64,000 bases of DNA, from NCBI RefSeq assembly GCF_019063845.1, contig NZ_CP077683.1:2666001-2730000 (forward strand). Direction: 5' to 3'. Position numbers and translations under genes: made by a program. The stretch comes from Geomonas subterranea. Its GTDB lineage: Bacteria; Desulfobacterota; Desulfuromonadia; Geobacterales; Geobacteraceae. This document shows, in pieces, positions 46,698-56,600 of the stretch. Under the pieces are notes generated by a model. That model saw nothing but the letters and a program-made list of their open reading frames with translations. It made no database searches and was not told the DNA's origin. The stretch's first letter is position 1, and the number at the start of each line of letters is the position of its first letter.

Positions 46698-46727
46698 CCG
46701 GGGGCGTTCGCGCCCCCGGTTTCGTTT
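46698..46727 (+). terminator. Terminator between decaheme gene and porin gene
   Basis: CCGGGGGCG and CGCCCCCGG form a 9-bp stem capped by the stable TTCG loop, followed by TTTCGTTT. It should lower expression of the porin operon relative to the decaheme cytochrome, or separate the two units. Confidence 0.8.
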
Positions 46728-46781
46728 GCAATTGCATTTCCCCACCGGTAACCAGATCGAACCAAGAAAGGAGGAAATGTC

Positions 46782-48083
46782 TTGAAAATCAAAGATAAAA
46801 AAACGACACCGGCGCCCCCCGGCACACTCAAGGCGGTGGGGAGCATCCTGTTGGCCTGCGCGCTCGTCATCTGCGGCCAGCAGACCGCCGACGCCACCGA
46901 GGTAAACGGCAACTCGGAGACCATCCTGCGCATGAGGGAGGGCGTCCTCGGCGGGGACCTGTTCCCGCTCTATGAATACCTGAACCTATCCGTGAGCGAC
47001 ACGGCCGGACCGGGTGCCATTTCCCTTGAGATCGGCGGCTGGGGACGCGTGGATCTCGGCGACAGGAGCTTCGACCATCGCACCGAAGGAGACATCCAGT
47101 ACGGCTACCTGAGCTACCGCTCCAACCGCAACAACTTCACCCTCAACGCCGGACGCCAGTGGGTGGTGGAAGGGGTCGGCACCGAGCGACTCGACGGCCT
47201 CTACCTCAGAAGCGATCTCATGGCGGGCTTCACGGCGGCAGCCTACGTGGGGACCCCGGCCGTCACCCAGCCCAACTTCGACGGCGGCGACCTCATCTAC
47301 GGCGGCCGGCTGGCCCATTCCATGCCGAAGTACTACTCGGTCGGGGTAAGCGCCCTCAGGACCGAGGTCAACGGCGACGGAATCCGCGAAGAGGAAGGGA
47401 TCGACCTCTGGCTGCACCCGATGGCCATGGTCGACGTCACCGGGCGCTCCACCTACAACTCGCTCACCAGGGGGTGGATGGAACACGCGTACACGGCGAG
47501 CTTCACTCCCATGGAATCCCTGAGGCTTTCCGCCTCGCTGCAGAACGTGCACTACGACGACTACTTCTACCAGGTCACCACGAGCGCGCTCAGCCTCACC
47601 AACGGCCTCATCCTCCCGGGCGAGGAGATGTGGAACGCAGGCGGCAGCATCGGCTACAGCGCCACCAAGAACATCGGACTCTCCGCCGAGTACAACCACT
47701 ACGAATACGACCTGGCCGGAGGCGCCGATTACTACGGGGTCGCCGGTAACTTCAGCACCGCGACCGGCCTTGCCGCCGGGGCATCCTTCCACCGCATGGA
47801 CGGCTCCACCGACCGGCTGCGCTACAACCAGTACCGCGCCTGGGTCACCCAGAAATTCGGCCCGGCTGATCTCACCCTCGACTTCTTCGACGTCGATTTC
47901 GATGGCAGCATCAACGGGCGGGAGAACACATTTTCACTGGCGGGCGCCGCCGGTTACGATTTCAGCCGAAACCTCAGGGTCGCAGCCGACATCGACTACA
48001 TACGCAGCGCGGACTTCGACAACGAGCTGCGCGGACTGGTCAGGGTCAGCTACGCCTTCGGCTTTGGAAAGGAGGGGAGATAG
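46782..48083 (+). CDS. Outer-membrane porin of the electron conduit (module 1)
   Basis: A 433-residue protein with a signal peptide (about 1-38), then alternating beta strands to the end (VSYAFGF), consistent with a barrel of roughly 18 strands. The start is TTG at 46782 with AAGGAGG 7 bases upstream; it overlaps a minimal ATG-TCT-TGA frame. It is a close paralogue of the porin at 59493-60824 (shared PLYEYL, GWGRVDL, YGYLSY, REEEGIDLW, STYNS, GWMEHAY). The partner 5-heme and 6-heme lipoproteins follow directly. By analogy with Geobacter ext/omb conduits it probably sheathes a cytochrome through the outer membrane. Confidence 0.8.
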   Translation: MKIKDKKTTPAPPGTLKAVGSILLACALVICGQQTADATEVNGNSETILRMREGVLGGDLFPLYEYLNLSVSDTAGPGAISLEIGGWGRVDLGDRSFDHRTEGDIQYGYLSYRSNRNNFTLNAGRQWVVEGVGTERLDGLYLRSDLMAGFTAAAYVGTPAVTQPNFDGGDLIYGGRLAHSMPKYYSVGVSALRTEVNGDGIREEEGIDLWLHPMAMVDVTGRSTYNSLTRGWMEHAYTASFTPMESLRLSASLQNVHYDDYFYQVTTSALSLTNGLILPGEEMWNAGGSIGYSATKNIGLSAEYNHYEYDLAGGADYYGVAGNFSTATGLAAGASFHRMDGSTDRLRYNQYRAWVTQKFGPADLTLDFFDVDFDGSINGRENTFSLAGAAGYDFSRNLRVAADIDYIRSADFDNELRGLVRVSYAFGFGKEGR

Positions 48084-48517
48084 TGAAAAAGACAGCTTAT
48101 GTGATGATGATGGGAGTTATGCTCACCTTCCTTTACGCCTGCGCCAACACCAACAGTGTCGCCCGGGTCCACCCCGAAGAGGTGAAGGGGCTGCCGCGGT
48201 GCGCGGAGTGCCATACCGATCAGTGGACGGCGCTCAGCCACCAGACCCAGGACTTCTACCTCAAGCATAAGATCTACGCGGCCCAGCAGCGCGACGTCTG
48301 CAACACCTGCCACAAGGAGTCCTTCTGTGTCCGGTGCCACGCGCACAAGGAAGAGATCAAGCCCAGCGACAAGTACAAGGACAGGCCCGAACTGTCGCTG
48401 CCTCACCGGGGCGACTACCTCAGCCGTCACAGGGTTGAGGGGAGGATCAACCCCGCTTCCTGCCTGAAATGCCACGGGCGGCAAAACAATGAGAGGTGCA
48501 AAACATGTCACAAGTAA
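48083..48517 (+). CDS. Pentaheme c-type cytochrome lipoprotein (module 1)
   Basis: A GTG start at 48083, overlapping the porin stop by one base, with GGAGGGGA upstream. The 144-residue product has a signal peptide ending FLYAC (lipobox) and five heme sites: CAECH, CNTCH, CVRCH, CLKCH and CKTCH. Its paralogue at 59066 has the same spacing. The conserved SLPHRGDYLSRHR-x-x-GRINP segment precedes the last two hemes. Small five-heme lipoproteins of this size occur in Geobacter ext conduits. Confidence 0.88.
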   Translation: MKKTAYVMMMGVMLTFLYACANTNSVARVHPEEVKGLPRCAECHTDQWTALSHQTQDFYLKHKIYAAQQRDVCNTCHKESFCVRCHAHKEEIKPSDKYKDRPELSLPHRGDYLSRHRVEGRINPASCLKCHGRQNNERCKTCHK

Positions 48518-49353
48518 CCAGACCAGCTCAAGCTCTTGCCATGCTTTGGTGCCTTTTGGTCCTGTCGCTTGTCGGCTGCGGGGATAACAACAACCACGCC
48601 TCCTTCGATCCCGACAAGGGTGCGCACCCCGATGACTGGCTCCCGGCCCGGCATGCGGTAGCGGCCATAGGGCACCTCGAAGACTGCACGCCGTGCCACG
48701 GCACGGATTTCAGCGGCGGCATCTCCAAGGTCGCCTGCACCAGCTGCCACATGGGGAACCAGGTCGACGTCCATCCGCTTCAGTGGGACGGGCGCGACTA
48801 TGCGCTGCACGGCAGCTGGATCAGGCAGCAGGTGGCCGCCACCGGGATCAACCCGGCCATCCTCACCACGGGGGCGCTGGCGACGACCTACCCGGTCCAG
48901 GCGCAGGCAGCCACGGCGCGCTGCGCCACGGCCCTTTGTCACGGCACCGACTACCGCGGCGTACGCAATTCCGGCCCCTCCTGCTTCGACGATCAGCCCG
49001 GGGTCGTCGACTCGAGCTGCCACGCGGGCAGTGCCTTCTCGGCCCATCCCCTGGACTGGTTCCCGCCCAGGCTGACCGTCAGGGCCGGCATCGCGATGCC
49101 GACCATACTCCCCGCCCACGCCCCCTACGTCCAGAACTACGGCGCCGCGGAATGCATCATCCCTGTCTGCCACGGCAACGGTTCTCCACCGACCATCAAC
49201 GTCGGCGCCGGGAGCACCAGGATCACGGGCACCACCCCGACGACGCCCAACTTCCAGAACTTCGGCTACCCCGGCTTCGTCAGCTTCACTACCGGCCGCA
49301 CCCAGGTCACGGTGACCAACACCGGGCGCCTCTGCGCGGCCTGCCACACCTGA
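48505..49353 (+). CDS. Hexaheme c-type cytochrome lipoprotein with atypical heme motifs (module 1)
   Basis: The ATG at 48505 lies inside the end of the pentaheme gene (13-bp overlap). The 282-residue product has lipobox LVGC and the segment ASFDPDKGAHPDDWLPARHAV, shared with its paralogue at 58410. Heme sites are CTPCH, CTSCH, CATALCH and CIIPVCH (both CX4CH), CFDDQPGVVDSSCH (CX11CH) and CAACH. Long-spacer heme motifs are rare and may need a suitable ligation system. It probably forms the outer or inner end of the conduit. Confidence 0.82.
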   Translation: MSQVTRPAQALAMLWCLLVLSLVGCGDNNNHASFDPDKGAHPDDWLPARHAVAAIGHLEDCTPCHGTDFSGGISKVACTSCHMGNQVDVHPLQWDGRDYALHGSWIRQQVAATGINPAILTTGALATTYPVQAQAATARCATALCHGTDYRGVRNSGPSCFDDQPGVVDSSCHAGSAFSAHPLDWFPPRLTVRAGIAMPTILPAHAPYVQNYGAAECIIPVCHGNGSPPTINVGAGSTRITGTTPTTPNFQNFGYPGFVSFTTGRTQVTVTNTGRLCAACHT

Positions 49354-49370
49354 GAAATACCGCACCCTGG

Positions 49371-49416
49371 AAAAAAAGGGGGCCCCTGGCCGCAAACCGG
49401 GAGCCCCCTCTTTTTT
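49371..49416. terminator. Terminator after module 1
   Basis: AAAAAAAGGGGGC pairs with GCCCCCTCTTTTTT, with extra CC/GG pairing inside. A and T runs on both sides make it usable in both directions, for module 1 and for the convergent glpD. Confidence 0.8.
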
Positions 49417-49479
49417 GTTCATACGGAATCCCCCGGGACCTTTCCACCCGTTACTCGGAGGGCAGGGCGCCGGGGCGGA

Positions 49480-51093
49480 TCACGCCTCGCTCAACGCCAC
49501 GGCGACCTCTTCGAGCTCCCGGGTCTGCCGCTCGGGGTTCCACCCAAGTTCCGCCGTCATCAGCTCGACCACTGCGGGCGCAGCGGCCCGGGCTCCCTTG
49601 CGGTCCAGGAGTCCCAGGGGGATGCGCCGCTCCAGGAAGTCGAGCGCGCACAGCGCCATCTCGTGCTGCACCGCGTAGAGCACCTCACCCTTGAGGTAGG
49701 GGTGCCCCGGGATGAGCCTCCCCCCCAGGGCCCCGCGGCAGTACTCGGCCACCTGCAGGGAGCGGTCCCCGTAGGAGCGGTGCAGGTGCCTGATGACATC
49801 GGAGGGAAAGCCGTGTTTTCGTTCCAGTTCCTTCAGCAACTCCTCTGAGAAGTTCTCGCCCCCTTGCAGCACGATGCGGTCGGTGCGGCAGGGATGGGTG
49901 GGGGTCAGCCCCGCGTTAGTGACCGCGAAATTTACCGCGTCCAGCGCCATTTTGCGGTAGGTGGTCCACTTGCCGCCGACGATGGTGATGAGACCGGTCG
50001 GGGAGCAGCTGACGACATGGTCGCGGGCGAGTTCGGCGGTGTCGGCGGTGAAGGGGTCGTGCACCAGCGGCCTGAGCCCGGCCCAGGAAGCGGTGATGTC
50101 GGCGGGTTTGGCGCCCAGGTTGAAGTAGCGCCGCAGGTGGCGCAGCAGGTAATCGACGTCCTTCTCCCGCGCCACCGGCACCGTACCCGCCTCGGCCGGC
50201 TCCTCGGTGGTCCCCACGAGGCAGTTCCCCTCCCAGGGGAGGATGAAGAGCACACGGCCGTCGTCGGTCTTGGGGATCATGACCCCGGCCCCGGCGGGGG
50301 CGAAGCGCCCGGGGAGGATGATGTGGATGCCGCGGCTCACCCTGAGCAGGGAGGCGGCGGTCGGGTCGTCCAGGCGCCGCACGATGTCGGCGGAGGAACC
50401 GCAGGCGTTCACCACGCAGCGGGCCCGGATCTGCCAGGAGGCGCCCACCAGCGGGTCGCGCACCAGGGCCCCGGCCACCCTCCCCTTCTCCCGCATCAGC
50501 GCCACCACCTCCACGTAGTTGCCGATCACCGCCCCTTCCCGGGAGGCGGTCTGCGCCAGGGCCACGTTCATGCGCACGTCGTTGAACTGCCCGTCGTAGT
50601 ACTGCACCCCTCCCTTCAGCCCCTCACCCCGGATCATGGGGAAGCGGCGCAGCATCTCGCCGCGCCCGACGAAGCGGCTGTGGCCGAGCCCCGCCTCGCC
50701 CGCCATGAGGTCGTACAGCTTGAGCCCCGCCCAGACGTAGGGGACCTGGGCCAGACCGTAGAGGGGGGTAACCAGGGTGAGCCGCTGGCAAAGGTGCGGG
50801 GCGATCTTCAAGAGGATGTCGCGTTCGTGCAGCCCGTCGCGCACCAGGTTGAACTGAACCCGGTCCATGTGCAATACCGCCGACTCCAGGTAACGCACCC
50901 CGCCGTGGATGAGCTTGGTGCTCTTGCTGCTGGTGCCGCAGCCGAAGTCGCCCCGCTCCACCAGCGCCACCGACAGTCCGCGGTTGGCCGCGTCGACCGC
51001 GATGCCGCACCCCGTCGCGCCCCCTCCTATCACCAGCATGTCGAAGGTGCGCCCGCTTTTCAGTATGTCCAGGTTCGCGTTCCGGTCCGTCAC
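49480..51093 (-). CDS. glpD: Glycerol-3-phosphate dehydrogenase
   Basis: This FAD-dependent, membrane-associated enzyme oxidises glycerol-3-phosphate to dihydroxyacetone phosphate and feeds the quinone pool. The FAD motif LVIGGGATGCGIAVDAANRG is near the N-terminus, with SSKSTKLIHGGVRYLE behind it and the C-terminal helical domain present. I chose GTG at 51093 (MTDRNANLDILKSGR), with GGAGG 5 bases upstream, over an upstream TTG. glpK lies upstream on the same strand; the pair degrades glycerol. Confidence 0.93.
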   Translation of the reverse strand: MTDRNANLDILKSGRTFDMLVIGGGATGCGIAVDAANRGLSVALVERGDFGCGTSSKSTKLIHGGVRYLESAVLHMDRVQFNLVRDGLHERDILLKIAPHLCQRLTLVTPLYGLAQVPYVWAGLKLYDLMAGEAGLGHSRFVGRGEMLRRFPMIRGEGLKGGVQYYDGQFNDVRMNVALAQTASREGAVIGNYVEVVALMREKGRVAGALVRDPLVGASWQIRARCVVNACGSSADIVRRLDDPTAASLLRVSRGIHIILPGRFAPAGAGVMIPKTDDGRVLFILPWEGNCLVGTTEEPAEAGTVPVAREKDVDYLLRHLRRYFNLGAKPADITASWAGLRPLVHDPFTADTAELARDHVVSCSPTGLITIVGGKWTTYRKMALDAVNFAVTNAGLTPTHPCRTDRIVLQGGENFSEELLKELERKHGFPSDVIRHLHRSYGDRSLQVAEYCRGALGGRLIPGHPYLKGEVLYAVQHEMALCALDFLERRIPLGLLDRKGARAAAPAVVELMTAELGWNPERQTRELEEVAVALSEA

Positions 51094-51135
51094 CACTGCC
51101 TCCAAAAACTAAATCTTTTAAATCAAAGGCGATTT

Positions 51136-51263
51136 TTTAACGCAAAGCCGCAAAGGCGCAAGGTAAAACCCTTATACTGCGAATCCCTCCAGCAAGGTTT
51201 CCGCCTTAACCGGTTTGGCTTGCCGTGCCGATTTCCTTTGCGACTTTGCGTCTTTGCGTTAAA
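51136..51263. repeat. Inverted repeat of CGCAAAG-type words between glpK and glpD
   Basis: Arms at 51136-51163 (starting TTTAACGCAAAG) and 51235-51263 (ending CTTTGCGTTAAA) are nearly complementary over about 28 bp with a 71-base loop. Each arm is itself made of GCAAAG words. No gene lies here. Confidence 0.78.
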
Positions 51264-51302
51264 TAAGCTTTTGTCTTTAACGCCTTTCTTCCCGCGCCCT
51301 TC

Positions 51303-52781
51303 TTACTTAGCCCAACCAAGCGAGAGTTGCACGCACTTTTTCCAGCCGCGGTGCATTTCCTCGCGGCGCTCCCGCGTCAGGCGCGGGTCGAAGCGCCGGT
51401 CCAGGGCCCACAGGCTCCCGATCCGCTCCGTGTCCAGCACCCCGGCGCCGATCCCCGCCAGGAAGGCGGCTCCCAGCGAGGTGCTTTCGGTGCAGCGGGG
51501 TCTCAGCACCGGGGCGCCCAGAAGGTCGGCCTGGATCTCAAGGAGGAGGTTGTTGCGGGTCGCCCCGCCGTCCACCCTCAGTTCGCTCAGGGCGATGCCG
51601 CTCGCGCTTTCCATGGCGCGGATCGCGTCCACGGTCTGAAAAGCGATCGCCTCCAGGGCGGCGCGCGCCAGGTGGCCCCTGCCGCTGCCGCGGGTGAGAC
51701 CGGCGATCACCCCCCTGGCATAAGGATCCCAGTACGGGGTGCCCAAGCCGGAGAGCGCGGGCACGAAGTACACCCCGCCCGTGTCGGCGACGCTGCCGGC
51801 GAGCGCCTCGACCTCGCCCGGGGCTCCGATCACCCCCAGCCCTTCCTCCAGCCACTGCACCGCGGCGCCCGCTATGAAGATGGATCCCTCCAGGGCGTAC
51901 CGCACCGGTTCCCCCGGCAGTTGCCAGGCGATGGTGGAGAGCACCCCCTCGCCGCTCGCAGGAGTGACGCCGCAGTTCATGACCACGAAGGCTCCGGTGC
52001 CGAAGGTCGCCTTGGCCATACCGGGAGCAAAACAACCCTGCCCGAACAGCGCGGCCTGCTGGTCGCCCGCCACGCCGGTGATGGGTATAACGGCGCCCAC
52101 CACCTCCGCGCAGGTATGGCCGAAGTGGGCGGCGCTGCCGCGAACCTCCGGAAGCATGGCGCGCGGGATCTTGAACAGCCGCAAGAGCTCATCGTCCCAC
52201 TCGAGGCTGTGGATGTTGAAGAGCATGGTGCGGCTCGCGTTGGAGAGGTCGGTGACGTGGCTTTTGCCGCCGGTCAGCCGGAAGATGAGCCAGGAATCGA
52301 CCGTGCCGAAGCAGATCTCCCCCCGCTCGCACCGCGCCCTGAGCCCCGGCACGGCATCGAGGAGCCAGGCGATCTTGCTGGCGGAGAAATACGGATCGAG
52401 CAGCAGGCCGGTTTTCTGCCGCACCATCGCCTCAGCACCCTCCCGCTTCAGGACCTCGGTGAACTCGGCGGTGCGCCGGTCCTGCCAGACGATGGCCCGG
52501 TGCAAAGGCTTCCCGGTGGCGCGCTCCCAGATCACCGTGGTCTCACGCTGGTTGGTGATGCCGATGCCGGCCACGCCCCCCCCGCCCGGCACGGAGAGCA
52601 CGCGGCGGATGCAGTCGAGCTGCCCAAGCCAGATCTCCTCCGGGTCGTGCTCCACCCACCCCGGCTGCGGATAGTGCTGGGTGAGCGGCTGCGAGAAGGT
52701 TGCGACGGCATTGCCGTCACTGCCGTAGAGGGTGGCCCGGCTGCTGGTGGTGCCCTGGTCAATGGATAGGAGCTGGCTCAC
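51303..52781 (-). CDS. glpK: Glycerol kinase
   Basis: This 492-residue FGGY-family kinase phosphorylates glycerol with ATP in the cytoplasm. The N-terminal SIDQGTTSSRA phosphate loop, the GITNQRETT segment and the family signature GYWDPYARG-like YWDPYARGVIAGLTRG are present. The start is GTG with GGAGG 5 bases upstream. It forms a likely unit with glpD. No glpF transporter is seen in the window. Confidence 0.95.
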   Translation of the reverse strand: MSQLLSIDQGTTSSRATLYGSDGNAVATFSQPLTQHYPQPGWVEHDPEEIWLGQLDCIRRVLSVPGGGGVAGIGITNQRETTVIWERATGKPLHRAIVWQDRRTAEFTEVLKREGAEAMVRQKTGLLLDPYFSASKIAWLLDAVPGLRARCERGEICFGTVDSWLIFRLTGGKSHVTDLSNASRTMLFNIHSLEWDDELLRLFKIPRAMLPEVRGSAAHFGHTCAEVVGAVIPITGVAGDQQAALFGQGCFAPGMAKATFGTGAFVVMNCGVTPASGEGVLSTIAWQLPGEPVRYALEGSIFIAGAAVQWLEEGLGVIGAPGEVEALAGSVADTGGVYFVPALSGLGTPYWDPYARGVIAGLTRGSGRGHLARAALEAIAFQTVDAIRAMESASGIALSELRVDGGATRNNLLLEIQADLLGAPVLRPRCTESTSLGAAFLAGIGAGVLDTERIGSLWALDRRFDPRLTRERREEMHRGWKKCVQLSLGWAK

Positions 52782-52803
52782 GCGTCCTCCTGTAAAGGGA
52801 TAA

Positions 52804-52833
52804 GGGGACAGGCACCTGGCGGAGCCAGTCCCC
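52804..52833. repeat. GGGGACAGGC hairpin repeat
   Basis: GGGGACAGGC and GCCAGTCCCC form 10-bp arms with one mismatch. It belongs to the family of hairpins at 17023 and 27812, and lies between glpK and the barrel protein gene. Confidence 0.7.
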
Positions 52834-53441
52834 TATTTGAACCTGAAGATGAACCGGGTTCCCACCCGCTCCTCCTGGCGCTGCCCGGTGTAGGACCATC
52901 CCGTGACCGGGTCCTGGTCGTAGTAGAGCATGACATCGGTGCGTGGCGTGAGATGCACCCCGAACTCGCCGGTCCATCTGAGCGGGGTGTGAGACGGGTT
53001 GAGAAAATCGTAGCCGGTGCGCCAGCCGGCCTCGGGGCGGGTGCCGAGCTCCGCGCCGCCGGCAATGCCCCTGCTCTCGACGGTTACCACGGAGAGCTTG
53101 GCGGCGGCCGAGAGGTAGAAGGTTTCCGCCAGCGAAAGGCGCCAGCCCGCCTGGGCGTGCAGGCGGTGGGTCGACTGCTCGAGACCTCCGTGCAGCTCCT
53201 GCCCGGTCCCCCGGTAGCCGACGCCAACTTCAGGCGCCAGCGTCAACTGGTAGGTGGGGCTGTAGCTGAGCCCCGCGTTGGTGAGCAGGCGGTCCGTTTC
53301 GAAAAAGCGCCCCGCCGCTGCCGGTTCGGCATGTATCGAGGTGTCCATGGGATCCGAGAGGATGGGCGCGCCAAGTCCTGCAGCGTACAGCTCCATGACC
53401 TGGAACAGTAGTAATGAGAGGGCAGCCACCAGAACTTTCAT
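52833..53441 (-). CDS. Putative small outer-membrane beta-barrel protein
   Basis: The ATG at 53441 gives MKVLVAALSLLLFQVMELYA, a signal peptide, then a 180-residue domain with eight or so alternating strands ending FIFRFK, typical of a small outer-membrane barrel. Several strands follow GLSYSPTYQLTLAPEVGVGY-like patterns. No ribosome site is obvious; a TTG 54 bases upstream is an alternative start. No family or partner is recognised. It lies between the decaheme gene and glpK on the same strand. Confidence 0.65.
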   Translation of the reverse strand: MKVLVAALSLLLFQVMELYAAGLGAPILSDPMDTSIHAEPAAAGRFFETDRLLTNAGLSYSPTYQLTLAPEVGVGYRGTGQELHGGLEQSTHRLHAQAGWRLSLAETFYLSAAAKLSVVTVESRGIAGGAELGTRPEAGWRTGYDFLNPSHTPLRWTGEFGVHLTPRTDVMLYYDQDPVTGWSYTGQRQEERVGTRFIFRFK

Positions 53442-53516
53442 GGGGAACAGTGTAGCAAAAATCCTATTCACCCGCTTGCTATTATTAATTAACAACGCCC
53501 CGCGCCCACAAAGGAG

Positions 53517-53549
53517 AAAGGGCCCCGGAAACGTTCCGGGGCCCCTTCT
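53517..53549. terminator. Terminator after the module 2 decaheme gene
   Basis: GGGCCCCGGAA and TTCCGGGGCCC form an 11-bp stem with a 3-base loop. TTTC follows on the minus strand and CTTCTT on the plus strand. Confidence 0.75.
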
Positions 53550-53610
53550 TCGCCTCTTTGGCCGAGGCGCTTACTGCTCCTGCGACTTGGCGCAGGGTTA
53601 ATGGTTCACG

Positions 53611-56600
53611 TTAGTCGTCGCCGACCACCGAGAACCTGTGGGCGTTCCAGATGGCGTTCGGACCGGTGGTGCCGTGGCAGGTGATGCAGGCCTCACCGGC
53701 GGGGTTGACAGCGCTGCGGTTCACATTGACCTGGCCGCCCATGGTGGCGAAGTGGGCCAGGGCGTTGGGCCTGCTGTGGCAGGCACGGCAGGTTGCGGTG
53801 AACGGCGAGTTCACCTTGTCCTGCAGGTTGGGCAGGGATTTACGGTCCGCGTCGACCTGGGTCACGTTGTTGCCGACGCCTGCCGCGGTCTGCAGGGTCA
53901 GGGCCACGCCAGTCGTGGTCTGCCAGGTGCTCGGCTGTACCTTGTCACCGATGCGGGTGTAGGTCGCCTTGGAGGCGTCGACCGCGCCGCTGCTGGTCAG
54001 GGTGTCTTTGTGGCAGGCCCTGCAGTCCTTCAGGACGCCCGGGAAGGTGACTTCCTCGAAGTTGAAGTCGAAGTCGCCGCTGGTGCCCCTGTCGCGTACG
54101 AAAGCGAGCGGGATACCGACCACGAGGGAGTTGTTGCCGGCGTGGATGCCGTGGACCATGTCCTTGAAGTTGTTGGACGCTTCCGGATACTGGGTCGGGT
54201 CGTTACCCAGGGCCGCCACCAGCTCGGTCATGGCGTCCTTGGATTCTTGGCTGATGGTGCCAGTGAAGGCGCTGCCGGTCAGGAAGTTGGTGACGGCTGC
54301 CAGCGAGGTGCCGACGGGGTTGGCCACGATGAACTGGATCAGAGACTGTTGCGCGCCGCGGCCGGAGGTGGAGAGGTTCGGCACGTGGCACAGGGCGCAG
54401 ATCGCCTCGCCCACGGTATCCTTGCCGATCACGCGGTTGCCGCCGTGCCCTTCGAACCACTCGTGGCAGTTGGCGCATTTGGCGGAGTCGATGACCACGC
54501 GGCGCACGGTGTCGCCGGTAACGGTTTTCACCGAGGAGAGGGCGTGGCGTGCGGTGTTGGCCGCGATGCCGCCGGTGCCTGCCGCCTGGGTGAAGTACCC
54601 CTGCAGGCCCACGGCCCTCATGGTGGCGCCGACCGGGAAGGCGGAAGCGGAGTTGACGGTCACGGTGTAGTAGCCGCTGCTGTCCGGGGTACCCAGGGTG
54701 CCGGTGGTACCGCCGACGAGGCTCGCGATGGAAACGGATTTCGGCTGGGCCGCCTTCACGCCGAGGTTGTTGTAGTCGCCCGAGTAGAGCGATGCCGGCT
54801 GGTTCGCGGTGTCCTTGAAGTAGGCGAGCAGGAAGCTCGGGCCGCCGGTGTAGCCGACCAGCGGGTTGGTCGAGTTGCCGTCGAAGACCACGTTGGTCTT
54901 GGCCGCGGTGAGCGAACCGGTGTTCTTCTGGATCCTGAACTTGATGCTCAGGTTGTTGGTGACCGCATCGACCGTGGCGCTGGCGACTTCGTAGTAGAAG
55001 TTGGTGAGGCCGGCCGGGGTGTTCGGGTTGTTCGGAGTCGCGATCTCGGTCTGGTGCAGGAGGTCGGCATCGGCATGGCAGCCGACGCAGTTGGCGTCGC
55101 TGGCCTGTGCGCCCGCGGCATGGCCCGCGCCGGTCGCGAAGTTCACGCCGTCATGGCAGGCCCCGCAAGCCTTGCGGCTCGGCTTGGTCTTCCAGTTGTT
55201 GGCCTGGGGTGCCAGGGCGAGCTGATCGGCGTTGTCCCCCTTGTGGCACTGGCGGCAGTTGCGCACGTCCTTGGGCAGGATGACCTCGTTGAAGAGTACG
55301 CCCGCGTAGTTGTAGTTGGTCTTGGTCAGCTTGTTGCCCATGTGGATCTTGTGGATCATGGTCACGAACTCGCCCGCAACCTCGCCGTCGGCGATGTAGG
55401 TCGATGCCGAGGTGATGGCGCCGCTGGCATCCGTGGTGATGGCCGGGAAGGCGCCGGAGGTGGACGCCACGTTGGTCCTGCCGATCGCCCTCTGCGAGGT
55501 GTGGCACATGAGACAGTACCTGGCATCGCCGCGGCCGCCGTGCGGGGTGGTGACGCCGATCTTGCCGTGGCACTCGTTGCAGGCGGCGGTGGTGATCATG
55601 TCTTTGACCACGGTCGGAGCGACGTCAGGGGTCGCCGGGACGAAGGTGGCCACGAAGTACTTCTCGTTGTAGAAGTTGCTGAGCGTCGAGCCGTCGTTCA
55701 GCTGGGCGATGGACGGGGTGGAGCGGACCCCTACCATGAGCCGGTGGGTCAGGTTGGCGTTGTAGGTCACCATGCCGCCGGTGCCGGCCTTGATGTCCTT
55801 GCCAAAGATGACGGTGTAGGAGCCGTCGCCGTTGTCGATGACGGTATAGCCGGTGTCGGTGGTGGGACGGCTGGTAGCGGTCACCATGTAGGAGAGCCAC
55901 TGGTCGGGGCTGCCGCTGGTGCCGGGCTGCAGCTGGGCGATGACCAGGTTGAAGGCCTTAAGGCCCCTGATCCCCTTGCCGGTGTCCTTGTTGATGACGG
56001 TGAAGCTGACGATCGGCTTGCTCCCCGGGATGGAGACCGAGCTGATGGAGCCGTCGAGCGTCGTGTTGTCCAGGTCCTCGGCGCCGAGGGTGTTGGCATC
56101 CTGTGCCGGCAGCAGGGCTGCGGAACTGAACTTGCCGGAGAGGGCCAGGCCGTTGGTGCTGTAGGCGAGCGCCTGGCCGCCGTTGTTGACCCAGAGGCTG
56201 GCCGCGTCGGTGTAGGTCTTGCTGACCGAGGCGAGGGTCTGGTTTGCGTCACCCAGAATGCCGGTGAGTCCCAGAAGCTGCGACTCAAGGATGGTCCTGT
56301 TGGTGCTGTCCTGGCTGATCACGATGCTGATCGGGTTGGAGCCGGTGACGGCGCCGGCCGCGGGAGGATTACTCAGATCGATGGGGACCACGGTGCGGAA
56401 GGTTCCCTGGGCCACGACCGCCTTGAAGACGAGGATCGTCTTGGTGGCAGGCAGGTTGAAGGTGAGGTTGCTGAAACTGCCGTCCGTACCGATGGCTGCG
56501 GTACCGAGTTGCGCACCGTCCAACGCGTTGTAGACGAAGACGTTGTTCAGGGCACCAGCCGAGGTAGAGGACAGGAAGACGCTCTTCGCGGCTGCCTTGG

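Noticed and set aside
43821-46745. Very long minus-strand open frame opposite the module 1 decaheme gene
   Set aside because: The plus strand has ten CXXCH motifs and a lipoprotein signal; the minus frame is an antisense shadow. The same applies at 53638-56706.
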